A DNA stretch of 64,000 nucleotides from Thamnidium elegans (taxonomy: Eukaryota > Mucoromycota > Mucoromycetes > Mucorales > Mucoraceae): the NCBI GenBank assembly GCA_025201345.1, contig JAIXMG010000007.1, forward strand, positions 806,001 to 870,000. The letters run 5' to 3'. The notes beneath the pieces are model-generated. The model did no database searches. It was not told where the DNA came from and worked only from the letters and a program-made list of their open reading frames with translations. The first letter of the stretch is position 1, and every line of letters begins with the position of its first letter. Shown one piece after another: positions 36,367 through 47,329 of this stretch. Made by a program: the position numbers and the translations under genes.

Positions 36367-38349
36367 TTAACTGGTAGTGCTTGAATTTTTATTAACACTG
36401 GCTTTCCAAGAGTTTGATTCCATTTCATTTAATTGATAGTGAGCAGCAGAATCACGAAGATGGCTTGGAAACATGGGACTCCTTGGTGTAGATTGAGCAC
36501 TATCTGTTGTATAATGAGAACTAGCACGTTGAGCATTGGTTACTGCTAAATGCATAGAAGAAGTTGAACTATCACGCCAATTTCTGCCTTTGTAATCCAT
36601 ATTATCATTAAATCCTACCCATTGTATCGACGACACTGATTTAGCACCTAATGAAACTCGTGAATTTAACGGACTGCCTTTGGATGATGGAAACTTTCCG
36701 TCTAGCGTATTGGGTGTATTAGGTAAAAGTAACTTTGAAGACCTTAATTGAAACAAACTTGAACTTCTGTCCTTCTTTTTGGATTCATCTTGTGAACTTG
36801 AAAATAAGTTCAAGGTTAATCGTTTAAACCCTGTACTTTCTCTTCTCTTGTAATCTGGACGAATGGTTTCTTCTTCTTGTATACATTCAATTTTAGGTAT
36901 TTGACCTAAAATAGCAGAATCGGTGGATTGATGTGATTGACGATGTTGTTGATAACTATCAGTAGAGAATTGAAACTCTTCACCTAATGAAATTGAACTG
37001 ATCCTACTTTTACTGCTGTGGCGAGATAATGCTAATTCAGGTAAACTTAGGAAATTACCGTTACCTGGCATCCGTTGTAAACTACTAGAGCTATTATGAT
37101 CTTGTATACTGTGCATAGGTGTAGGAGATTGACTAAACCTAGCTGCTCTTGATTGCAGATGAATATTATTCTGTCTTTGGACACGCTTTTTCCAAATGAA
37201 AAATCCAATTGAAAGCGCTACAACTCCAACAATACTAAGGATGATACCAGCAATTGCACCTCCACCTAATCCATGACGACGATGATGATTTTCAGCTGTG
37301 TCACTTAAATCAACATCGTTTCGAACTAACCTGATGCTGTTGTTTGAAGTAGTTTGAATCCAATCCATTTTAGATAAATCAAGATAAATTGGATCGGTTG
37401 CTAGGAACTGAGGTTCAACTTGTCCTCCGTAATACAATATCATTTTTTCTTTCTCTAGTAATGCGCTTGCATGACCTGATCTCTTGTAATTGGTTTTTGT
37501 TCTAATTCTTTGCCAGTTCATTTCAAATGGTTTGTTTATTTGAATTTGCCACAAATCATCCAATATTATATTATCAGATACTTGTCCACCAAATAAAATA
37601 TGTTTATCATTATCAAGTGAAATTACATTTGAATATATACGAGCACTGGGCCAATTTGTATTTGGTGTTGAAAAAATCAAATTAGAATCAAATGTTTTGG
37701 TGTCAAACCATGTGCATCCATTTAATAATAATTGTTCTGATTGATAACCAAAGCATGAAATTATATATTGCTTGTATACAATTGATATATGACCAGCCAT
37801 ACCATTTGTGGTTGTACCAATTGATTTCCATGTGTTTGTAGAAAACGAGTAATTCCAAATCATGTCTTGTGATTCAATTAATTTGGCATTTTTATTTGCG
37901 CCACCAATAACATATAAAGTATTATTTAAAATAACAGAAGTGTGTCTAAATCTACCACTTGGAACAACTTTTGTTGTGGTTTGATGAAAAGAGGGTATAA
38001 GAGGAGGTGATTCCTTATTATCTTGCTGCATTCCAAAAACGGATATAATTGAGTTTGAAGGAACGTGTAAATGAGATGTATGGCCAATCGTTGGTGGTAT
38101 CTCTTTTTTGTTGTCATTTGATAAAACTGAAAGCTCTTGATTGTTAAATATAAATGTAATTGGTGATGCTAATTCTGTTTTAGTAGTGACTTTATTATAT
38201 TCAATGCCACCAAGAATATAAACTGTACCGTTTGAAAAATAATGGGCAGTTGAGTGCTTCCTGCCATGTTGGTGTGGTTCGTTCGATGCATATACAGTGA
38301 AGCGCAGTATATGAATAAGAATAATTAATTTCAAATAATAACACTTCAT
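36367..38349 (-). CDS. Kelch-repeat single-pass membrane protein
   Basis: A single exon encodes 660 residues. A signal peptide (YYLKLIILIHILRFTVYAS) is followed by about six Kelch/galactose-oxidase-type blades, recognisable from GTVYILGGIEYN, NTLYVIGGANKN, IISCFGYQSEQ, HILFGGQVSDN and MILYYGGQVEP. A membrane helix near residue 365-390 (GGAIAGIILSIVGVVALSIG) is followed by KKRVQRQ. A Ser-rich cytosolic tail of about 270 residues contains many SxxS and basic SR motifs. The layout (extracellular propeller, one span, long tail) suggests a cell-surface sensor or cell-wall-contact protein, a group expanded in Mucoromycota. No catalytic residue is evident. Lack of introns sets it apart from nearly all its neighbours. 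Confidence 0.85.
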   Translation of the reverse strand: MKCYYLKLIILIHILRFTVYASNEPHQHGRKHSTAHYFSNGTVYILGGIEYNKVTTKTELASPITFIFNNQELSVLSNDNKKEIPPTIGHTSHLHVPSNSIISVFGMQQDNKESPPLIPSFHQTTTKVVPSGRFRHTSVILNNTLYVIGGANKNAKLIESQDMIWNYSFSTNTWKSIGTTTNGMAGHISIVYKQYIISCFGYQSEQLLLNGCTWFDTKTFDSNLIFSTPNTNWPSARIYSNVISLDNDKHILFGGQVSDNIILDDLWQIQINKPFEMNWQRIRTKTNYKRSGHASALLEKEKMILYYGGQVEPQFLATDPIYLDLSKMDWIQTTSNNSIRLVRNDVDLSDTAENHHRRHGLGGGAIAGIILSIVGVVALSIGFFIWKKRVQRQNNIHLQSRAARFSQSPTPMHSIQDHNSSSSLQRMPGNGNFLSLPELALSRHSSKSRISSISLGEEFQFSTDSYQQHRQSHQSTDSAILGQIPKIECIQEEETIRPDYKRRESTGFKRLTLNLFSSSQDESKKKDRSSSLFQLRSSKLLLPNTPNTLDGKFPSSKGSPLNSRVSLGAKSVSSIQWVGFNDNMDYKGRNWRDSSTSSMHLAVTNAQRASSHYTTDSAQSTPRSPMFPSHLRDSAAHYQLNEMESNSWKASVNKNSSTTS

Positions 38350-38392
38350 ATATATGTATATATTATATAAAACCCCAAAAGAAAAAAAAAAG

Positions 38393-38423
<31 letters not shown>

Positions 38424-39536
38424 TATATATATAACGTATAAAGAAAAAAGAAGAATGAAAAAAAAAAACGTTTTTTTAAGGGAAAAGTAATAAAAATAGC
38501 TTTGGAATTCAGTTTCGTCAAAGACGATCTTTTGTAAATGGTTAACAAACATGTGTGTGACATACTCAATTGGAGTTACAAACACACCCAAAAAAGGTAT
38601 CTTCTTGTGTCAGACCCATACTAATAGTAGTACTCGTTTACTACTGTATAAATAAATTCCTTTTTCAATATAGACCATGTTTTCTTCTTTTATTAATGAC
38701 AATGGTAGAAATAGAAAAAAAAAATGTTTTTCAGTGTAAACTACGGGGGTGTGTGTTGCTAGGCTATTCTGAATAGGCAACAAAATTAGTCATTTACTAT
38801 GATCCATTACTGGTAAAAATAGCCCTGAGCCCCGACATAGTTGAATTAAAAAAAAAAAAAAAACAGATGTTGACTTTAACAGGTCGATAGTTCTTTTATT
38901 GACAAAGTCGGTACAACCTAATATGGTAACATACTCTTAAAATTCATATATGCCGGATAACTAAGTTATACAAAAACACACTTTTTATATTGCATCACTG
39001 GTTCAAATCATATAACAAAGGCAACAACGACAACAAAAAGCATTCATTATTCTGTACGTCAAAAGAAACTGTATAATAAAATATTTATCGTCATAATTTC
39101 TTTATTAAGGACATAATGTATATTTCTGCTCATAACAAAAAGCATGGAAGAAACAAGGGAAGGAGTGATAAATAAAAGGAACTCCTTTTTTTTTTTTTGG
39201 TTTTTGTGGGAGGTAAATGCAAGGAATTAGTTGATGATATGCTACTTGACTTTCCACATAAGCCCCCTGCATTCAGTTTTCTTAAATATAAATTTACATG
39301 TATAACTAGGTAATATTTTATAAATGTGGCAAAAAAACTCAAAAGAGGGAGATTACATTATGCGCATCATATCTAAGTTTAGTGTGTTAAAATAGAGAAC
39401 AATTCTATTTAGTCATATAAACCCAGTATTAACTGCATTAAAAATCAATTACAATAAATAGAGCCCAATTTTTTTTTTTTTTTTTTTTATATATATTATA
39501 CTTCTTTCCGCTTTTCATCTTCTAGTTCTTTATATC
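38350..39536. other. Intergenic, divergent promoter region
   Basis: Spacer between the divergent Kelch and DASS genes. It starts with A/T and AAAG-type low-complexity sequence (38380-38470). The rest is AT-rich without coding signal, and a T-run followed by TATATATA lies 40-70 bp before the DASS ATG. Confidence 0.5.
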
Positions 39537-41634
39537 ATGGCTGGTCAGCATTTGCAATATCAAACCATTGATGTAGACCTCGTATCTCCAGTAACTGATT
39601 CTACTGATGAATTAACAAGTTTACTATCAGATACACCAAAAAAAGGTAACTTATCTCTTCTTTTATATACCCTCTTTTATTTATTAACCAAAGTATACCT
39701 TTAGAATCTAGATGGTCAAAACTATGTAAAAATCGAGCTTTTACTTTATTACCTTCTGTTTTAATCGGTACAGCAATTTGGTTTGGCGTTACACCTACCG
39801 AGGAACTCACTGTGACAGCAGTGCATTTATTGGCTGTATTTACAAGGTATGTATACAGTTGTACCTGATTATTTATTTATATTTATTTATATTTATCTGT
39901 TTAATCATAGCTGCATATTTGCTTTAATTACAACATCTGTCGATATATCCATGTTGGTATTAACAGGCCTGACCTTACTAGCTGTTACACATTCATTTGA
40001 ATGTATAGATCACGCAACTGGTTTAATGACAGAATGTAGATTATGTGGTGAACAAAACCCTTTAACTGATCAAATATATGAATGTAAAGGCGGAAAAGAG
40101 TCTTTTAAACAGTCTCTTGAGGGATTTTCAAGTTCGGTTGTTTGGCTTATCTTTGCTGCATTCCATTTAGGAAAGGCCGTTGAAATCACTCAATTGGGCC
40201 GTAGATTGTCTTTATTGATGATAAAGTCTTTTGGTAAACATACATTAGGTCTTGCATATGCTATTGTATTTTCAGGTATGTAAAAAAAAAAAAAAAGAAA
40301 GCTGCTGTAATAATTAATTTTTTTTTAATAGAGTTACTTTTGGCTCCTTTTGTACCAAGTAATACTGCTCGTGGTGGTGGTATCGTCTTGCCGGTAGTAC
40401 ATTCCATTGCTACTACTTTAGGTTCTACTCCAACTCACAACCCTGAAATCGGTAGTTTCCTTATCCTTGTAGGAAGTCACGCTAATTTATTGTCTGCTTC
40501 CATGTACCTTACAGGTAAAGTATATACTTCTGTCTCCTTATATAAGCTGTTTAAACTAAACCTTTTATAAAGGTATGGCCGCAAACCCTATTGTTGTAGC
40601 CAAGGCCAATCAATTATTCCCAGATATCGATTTTGGGTTTATGACTTGGCTTCAAGGAAGTATTGTTCCTGCCCTGGTTTGTGCCGCTTGTATTCCGTTG
40701 ATCATCCGTTGGAGTTTAGGTTTAAATACTGATACTCCTCAAAGAGGAAAGCATGTTAGAGAAGGTGATAATGTTGTTCAACATGCTCAAATGGAATTAA
40801 GTAAAATGGGTCCTGTCTCTTTAAAAGAATGGGTAAATATTTTCATTGTATTTTTTTTTCATATAGACTAACCTTACTCATCTTTCTATTTTACAGCAAC
40901 TTTGCTTTGTTCTGTTATCTTGTTTAGCCATGTGGGTAACTTCTTCCATGACTCAACTTGATTCTACTTTGGTTGCTTTAATTGGTATTGTGGCACTTTT
41001 ACATATGGGTACAATTACATGGAAAGACGTTTCTGGAAACACTAATGCTGTAAGTTTTTGCTCTAACCTTTAATAAATATATATATATATAATTAAACAT
41101 TTTTTATATTGTATATAGTGGGATACTCTATTTTGGCTAGGTGGATTTGTTACTATTGCACATCAATTATCAGACGCTGGTGCATCTTCTTATCTTGGTC
41201 ACAAAATTTCTTTTGCGATTCAACACTTTAACCTTCCCCCTGTCCCTGCCTTGGCAATTTCTTACTTTCTGACTACATTTATGTTTTCTTCACTTAGTGC
41301 TCATACAGTAGCATTTGTGGGGACCTTTTTGGATGCTGGACACGTATTAGGTGCACATCCAATGATGCTGACTGCTTTTATTTCTTATTTTGGTGCTCTT
41401 GGCGGTTGTATGACTAATTTTTCAACAGGTAAGTTTAATGCACTCTTACGTTTTTTTTTTTAAACAAACAAATATATTTACTCCTTATTTTTAGGCAGTG
41501 CCGCTATGTACTATGCACCAGGCTATGTTGAAAGAACTAGATGGTTTAAACTTGGTTTTCAAATGGCTGTTTTCTACTTGTCAATTTACTTTACTGTAGG
41601 TGTCTCTTGGTGGTCTTTCTTGGGTTGGCTATAA
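39537..41634 (+). CDS. DASS dicarboxylate transporter, DiT1/CitT-like
   Basis: About eight exons join to roughly 560 residues. A short cytosolic N-terminus (MAGQHLQYQTIDVDLVSP) leads to about 12 membrane spans. The key motifs are PSNTARGGGIVLPVV and VGSHANLLSASMYLTGMAANP in the first half, and LSAHTVAFVGTFLDAG with CMTNFSTGSAAMYYAPGYV in the second. They correspond to the two substrate loops of the SLC13/DASS fold. The closest remembered relatives are plastid 2-oxoglutarate/malate translocators (DiT1) and bacterial CitT/SodiT1 carriers, not the usual fungal Pho-type DASS proteins. The protein probably exchanges malate, oxoglutarate or citrate across a cell or organelle membrane. An insertion rich in Cys (ECRLCGEQNP) sits between spans 2 and 3. 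Splice joins around 39645, 40274 and 40516 keep the frame. Confidence 0.86.
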
Positions 41635-41928
41635 TTAGTAAAAGTGTAAATTATCTCTCTCTCTTTCTCTTTTTTATCCCTAATTATTATTTTAATCCTT
41701 TTACTATTTTATACGCACATCATATATTTATATATGTTTATATATAAACTCTTTGCTCTTTGCTCTTTCTTTTTTAAACTTTTTTAATAGTTGCATGTGT
41801 ATATAATGTTCTTATCATGTATGCGTGGTATATCTAAGTTTATTTTTAGTAATTATGATATAAATGGTAATTAAAAAAAAACAGGGTAAAATAATTCTAT
41901 ACGAACTGGATGATGACATACAACTTTC

Positions 41929-44900
41929 TTATGCAATCCAATCTCTTGTAGCCGCTTTAAATACATGTTGACCCATCAACTCAGCAACCAACACACCCAT
42001 CGCTTCCTGCTCCACAATCACTTCCACAGATCCTGCAGCGTACGTTTGCCAATAGATTTGATTTTCTGCACTTCGTTCTTCTTTTCGTTTATTGGATTCT
42101 TCTAAATCAATTGAAGCGCCCGAAAAGGCACCGGACCCCTCAGCCTGAATGATTTCGTCGTAATTCTCGTGCCACAGGATCGCTTGACGCTGTTGCAAAA
42201 TCTTGCGAGAAATTTCAGCGGAAGGAAGCGAAGCAGGTAAAGCGGACTTGGTACGTAACGAACAAGCCAATGTAAACAGGTACAGATGAACAGAAGCTGC
42301 TAGTTCTTTGCGATACGCGTTCATAGGATACATAATCTGTCTTCGTACGCTTTTTGAGATATAGGCTTGAGTTACTAATAGATGCTCAATCCAGTACAAA
42401 ATTTGTTGTTCATGTTGCAGTATAGATCGATAGGTTTCAATGGGGAAACTGCCTTTAGTAATACGTGGCTCCATCTCTGCCAAACTCAGCATTTGACACG
42501 TCAAGTGATGCTGTCTCTTTAAAGCCTTGGTATGGTACTGCGCGTCAGCTAATGTAGCCTTGTATCTATACGACTGCGTGTTTTCCTGACATACAAGCGA
42601 AACCACCTTGGAAAACTGAATACCGGTATCGATCAATAAATCAGACAGGTTTTTTCGGACCATCTTTCGAGCCCATACAGGCCACATGATTTGATCCACT
42701 AAAAGGACAACCAGAATGGCAAGGAAGGCGGTGACGGACCGTTTCCACACGGGCGCAAATAAACTTTCTTGGTATACATTGTTGCTGTAGTTGGTCGAGT
42801 TGATGACGGCCATGGTAAGCAAAGAGATAAACCCGATACGCGGGTATTTGGTAGCAAGAAGTGTGTACCACATGGGGATTTGAAAGACGAGCGCCAGCAG
42901 AGCTAAAGCATAGGGACGCTCGTTTCGGTTGGACGCAAGAATACAGATGTATCCTGCAACGGCACCAATGATAGTAGCAAGAACACGAAACATACATTGT
43001 AAAGCGGTTGACCCAACGGTGAAATTAAATACAACCATAGCAGATAAAAGAGCCCACTGACCATGATTACTCTACGAGAAAAAAATTAGAACAGCAACAA
43101 CAGAAACGAAAAATCCTCTTACGTTATAAAGTTCATTTACACCAGGAATAGGAAGCCATGCCATTAAAGCCAATAATTCCATGGTAACAGTAAATTTCAT
43201 AGCGTAACGAACAGGATCAGTCCCTACCCACTCACTAAACGAGTGCAACCACTTATTCCAAACATGGCTTCCAGGCGCATTCTGTAACGGAGTTGTCTCT
43301 TGATCGTCAAAATCGGTCCAATCACTCTCGCTTGAAATACGCTTTTCAACCGACCCGCCTCTATTTTCTTCATCACTGTCCGACTGCCTTGACTCTCTTC
43401 TTCTGGACTCATCCAAATGCTGTTCAAAAATCACCTGTTCAGCCGGGTTCCGTTCGCCTTTAGCGTTTTCTCCTGCTTCACGTATCCATTTTTTAAAATT
43501 CGCTCTGGGGAAAAACAAACGAGGAAATCTACCATACGATTGTCTTTTACTGATCAAACCTTCTGTCTCTCGTTCCAACTCGATCAATTTCTCGCCAAAT
43601 TGCGATAGTGAAAACAAGACGGTGTAGATCAAAAAATGGTCTTCTTGCGGCTCTGCTCTGCGTTCCTCGTACTCCTTTTGCAAGATAATCTTGGCTTGGT
43701 TTAAGCTCTGCATGGCCTCTGTTAAATCGTACTGATGGCTGTTATGATGCGAACACACATGTTTACTGGTATCTTGTTTAGGGATGGCATCATTGTCTTG
43801 TAAGCGATGACAAATACATAAAATGATGGCTGTGCAAATCTGTACAAATGTTTTTATCTCGGGTTGCACCGACGATTGAAGGCGAGAAATTAATTTGTAT
43901 TCAATTCTTGATTTGGTGCCTTGAACTTTATTCGTTGTCGTTAATGCAATGATGTTCGAGGGTTGTTGCTTAGTCATTACACGATCATCTTTGTCAATTC
44001 TTAGTACACGCTGTTGTTCTGGTTTATGATTAGTTGGTTCTGATTGTTGTATTTGTGATTGGTAAGAAATGACTTGTCCTTCTCGTTCAACTGCAAGGGA
44101 AAACCCGTACAGGTTCTTTGATAAACTTTCTAGCGTTTTCGCTAATGACTTGTACCAAGTAGGACAATAGTATGAAATAACAATCTCGTATTTCGCTTCT
44201 CGTCTTGACGTTTGCATTTTAGATATATCGCCATCTAAAATCTGGATGATCTGACGTAATTTTTTAGACGCAGTTAAGTCGCTGAAAGAAACTTCACACT
44301 CCTTTAAGATACCAACGTCAATGAACTCTAAAACGTGATAGATGGATGTAATAGCACTACCCAGAGCAGTTCTATTATTAGAGAGAGAGAGAGTTTAGTA
44401 CGCAGAAAATAACTTTTATATTATGTTTATATAACTAACTCTGATACTTTTGCTGCAGTCTCTGGCCAAATTGCTAAATTGACAACCAAAGCGATTGAAC
44501 CGCCAATCAAGACAGGATAAAAGATACCCAAGATACTCATGATATCGAACTCTGTATTATAAATGCCTTTGGTCAACCCAAAGAACGGAATGATAAAACC
44601 TTGTAATGACGGAATAAATAAACGTGGGTATTTTAATCGCAAGTAAGCAGTGACGAATACGGAGATGAAAAATGCGATTGCAGCAATGATACCAGCTCCA
44701 TTATTATAGAGTGAACTTGATTCTATGTGGCTGTTATATATAGTACATATATAACTTATAATACCAACCCATATGCAGGCAGGCACCAACATCATCACAT
44801 TTAAACACATTTCACTGATTTCATTTCCTGCGGTCGAGCTCGGGTTAAAAAATAAAGTTCCTAATGTCACCAAATAAGGAACTGCACCGACGTTTTGACT

Positions 44901-45002
44901 TACTTGAGGAATGAGAACAATAATGGTGCCAATTTCATATGCAATGGTACACTTTATTATCTTTTTCCATAAGCTTTTATCCTTATTAAGCGTAAACTTC
45001 AT
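41929..45002 (-). CDS. FUSC-family membrane protein (aromatic-acid exporter-like)
   Basis: Three exons (45002-44440, 44371-43123, 43071-41929) join in frame to 984 residues. Two half-repeats each hold about six membrane spans. The first includes GTIIVLIPQVSQNVGAVPYL and IAAIAFFISVFVTAYLRLKYP. The second includes SNHGQWALLSAMVVFNFTVG and LATIIGAVAGYICILASN. A charged cytosolic stretch of about 350 residues lies between. This is the plan of fungal FUSC/ArAE proteins (Pfam FUSC and DUF2421), related to fusaric acid resistance pumps and plant ALMT channels. They are thought to move organic or aromatic acids across the plasma membrane; the substrate is unknown here. The middle region is rich in Ser/Glu/Arg (RRRESRQSDSDEENRGG) and may be phosphorylated. 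Confidence 0.85.
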
Positions 45003-45196
45003 ACGTTTCCTTTTTTAAAAATAATAATAAAAGGTATTTAAATAGACTATAAAAAAAGAACAAAAGTAAAAGAAAAGAAAAAAAAGTGGAGAACAAAATA
45101 GGTATTTATACCAAAAACAGAAAAAAATAGGCGACAAAAAAAAAAATCGATAGGAGGGGTAACTTTTTTATATATAATGTGTATATAATTATATTA

Positions 45197-46224
45197 TCAT
45201 TCTTCTTGTAAATCAGTATGATCAACTTTTTGCTTCTTTGATTTCAATTCGCTACTAGAAGCACTTTCCAACTCTCTTTTTAAATAAGTGTTTTCCAATT
45301 TAACACGTTCCAATTCAGACTTGAATACTTCAACTTGTCTGTTGAGTTCACTAATAGCTTGATCTGTTAATAACTTTTCAAGTGTCCATTTTTCCAACGT
45401 TGCTGCTTCGTTATCTTTTAATTGTCGAATATAGATGGCCGCACGGTTTAAGATGGATCCTTTATTCTTTTCACAACCAGGCACTATCCGGGCAATCTCA
45501 CTAATACCTTCATTGATATTTTCACGGCGTCTTCTTTCAACTTGTTTATGATTCTCACGACGTTGTCTATGCCATTCATCCGATCCTACTGGGGGCTTTT
45601 CTTCGCTTTCAGATACTACTGCAACTGCTGTGGATGCTGCTTGACTTATTTGTTGATGACCTTGTTGATGGCCTTGTTGATGGCCTTGTTGATGGCCTTG
45701 TTGATGACCTTGTTGATGGCCTTGTTGCTGTTGTTGCTGTTGAGCTTGTTGCTGCTGTTGAGCTTGGGCTTGTTGTTGAGATTGAGCTTGAGGTGATGCT
45801 TGACTATCCAAGTCACGATAACTTTCATCATTACTGCCACGACTTAATCTCATAGATTGATGTAGTGCCTCTAAAGAAGCATTTTGTTGTGGTGTAATAG
45901 TTGCCCTATTATATCTTTTTTAGACAGCATACAAACACAGATTTTTTTTCCCTCTCTCTTACCAAATTTCGTTATCTACAGAACCATATGTAGTAGGAGC
46001 ATTTGTACTTTCTGTTGGTTTGGCGGTAGAGAGCTCGGCAATCTGTTCTTCGGTTTCACACTTTTCGTGTTTAGTAACTACTTCCTATATTTTTCATATG
46101 TTTAGCCTCTTATATTATTATTTTTTTGCCCTTTTTCTCAGGCCCTCACTATATAATATACCTGACTTGATGCGTTTAAGCTACAATCTGCTTTTGTTGC
46201 TTGTTGAGTTTGATGATCAGACAT
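45197..46224 (-). CDS. CBF1: bHLH transcription factor, Cbf1-like
   Basis: Three exons starting at 46224 (MSDHQTQQATKADCSLNASS) join to about 300 residues. A Gln-rich region with six GHQQ units precedes the bHLH. The basic part is HRQRRENHKQVERRRRENIN, whose His, Glu and Arg contact CACGTG. It is followed by a helix-loop-helix (EIARIVPGCEKNKGSILNRA) and a C-terminal coiled coil (LNRQVEVFKSELERVKLENT). This matches yeast Cbf1, which binds TCACGTG in centromere element CDEI and in sulfur-metabolism promoters. The basic region is complete. A TCACGTGA site lies 425 bp upstream of the start, so self-regulation is possible. Confidence 0.9.
45652..45726 (-). repeat. 12-bp coding repeat, GHQQ x6
   Basis: Six nearly identical 12-bp units encode GHQQ in the bHLH gene, followed by CAG/CAA-type Gln repeats to about 45785. 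On the plus strand the unit reads TTGATGGCCTTG with single-base variants. The low divergence suggests recent slippage. Confidence 0.9.
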
Positions 46225-47329
46225 TATTTCCTTTTAAGTTCCAGATGATAAAAAAGAGAGAGTGTGTGTGTGTTCAGCAGCCCAGAATTGAAACTAGAAA
46301 GTCATGATAAGAAAGAAAAAATAGGTTACTAAAAAAGTAAATAAAAAATAAAAAAAAGAGAGAGAGAGAGAGAGAGAGAAAGGGTGTCAAGTTATATTGA
46401 AAGCTACATGGTAGCGTCCCTTTTTTAAAAAACGATATATACTATCTTTTAATATGCTTTATGTTTAGCTGGGCTTATTTTCAACATCCTAACTTCTCGT
46501 GACTTTGTGACGTTTTAGCGTATTACTCACCTGACTTGGGGTTTAAAGGTTAAAGAGAGGGTGAAGAAAAAAAATAATAAAAAAAAAGAGAGATTGTTAT
46601 TTGTCTTTTGTCTTTCTATTGGGTCAAAACTCCCAACAATATAGGAAGTCACGTGATGATGTCATGAGCACAGTTTGTATGGCAATTAAATCACATGCAT
46701 TTTTTTGGGGGGAGGTTTTTTTCAAGCAAGATGTGGTTCTTTGTGACACAAATACGAAAAGGTCTTTTTATATTAGATGAAGGAGCAAAAGATGCAGTGG
46801 ATTCTCTTATCATCTACTCTTTTTTTTTTAAAAAAAAGCAATTAGTGTGCACACGCCCTGCATAATATTTTACTTTTGAGTACTCCGAGCTTGCCCTGTG
46901 CCTATCGCTAAAATGTCGTCTTCGCGTCTTTTATACTTTTAAGGAGATCCTTCTTCACCGTACTGTATTTACGCTTATATTACTCAACGGAGTCCATTGA
47001 ACAGGGAAAAAAAGAAAAAAAATTATTCTTAGTTTTATCTGGTACTTACGCCTCATTATTATTTTACGCGTATATCTTTCTTTTTTTTTTTTTTTTTTTT
47101 CTAAAAAAAAAGTAAGCAAACTTATATTTCGTGTTTTACTATCTATTGTGAGTGTAGAGCGAAGGACCGCCAAAAGATTTAACTCTCTCTGTGGTAGTTA
47201 AGAGAGAAGCAGAAAATCTTTTATTTTTCAATATCACAATAAATAGTTATCTGTATAGTTTTAAAAATGGAAGATTTTCTACTAAATAGAAGATGTATAG
47301 AAATATATGATATATGCATTAAACTTCGA
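46225..47329. other. Intergenic, bHLH gene promoter side
   Basis: Contains a GT run (46265-46272), a GA microsatellite (46358-46379), the E-box at 46649 and several long A/T runs. No gene is supported. The far end may include decayed 3' sequence of the Sel1 pseudogene. Confidence 0.45.
46649..46656. promoter_or_regulatory. E-box TCACGTGA upstream of bHLH gene
   Basis: A perfect palindromic Cbf1-type site, 425 bp upstream of the bHLH start at 46224 on the minus strand. The same octamer occurs before SEM1 at 61140. In yeast Cbf1 binds RTCACRTG. Confidence 0.5.

Noticed and set aside
45542..45855. Plus-strand frames rich in Leu/Val/Asp over the bHLH gene
   Set aside because: They are shadows of the Gln/His repeat on the coding strand.
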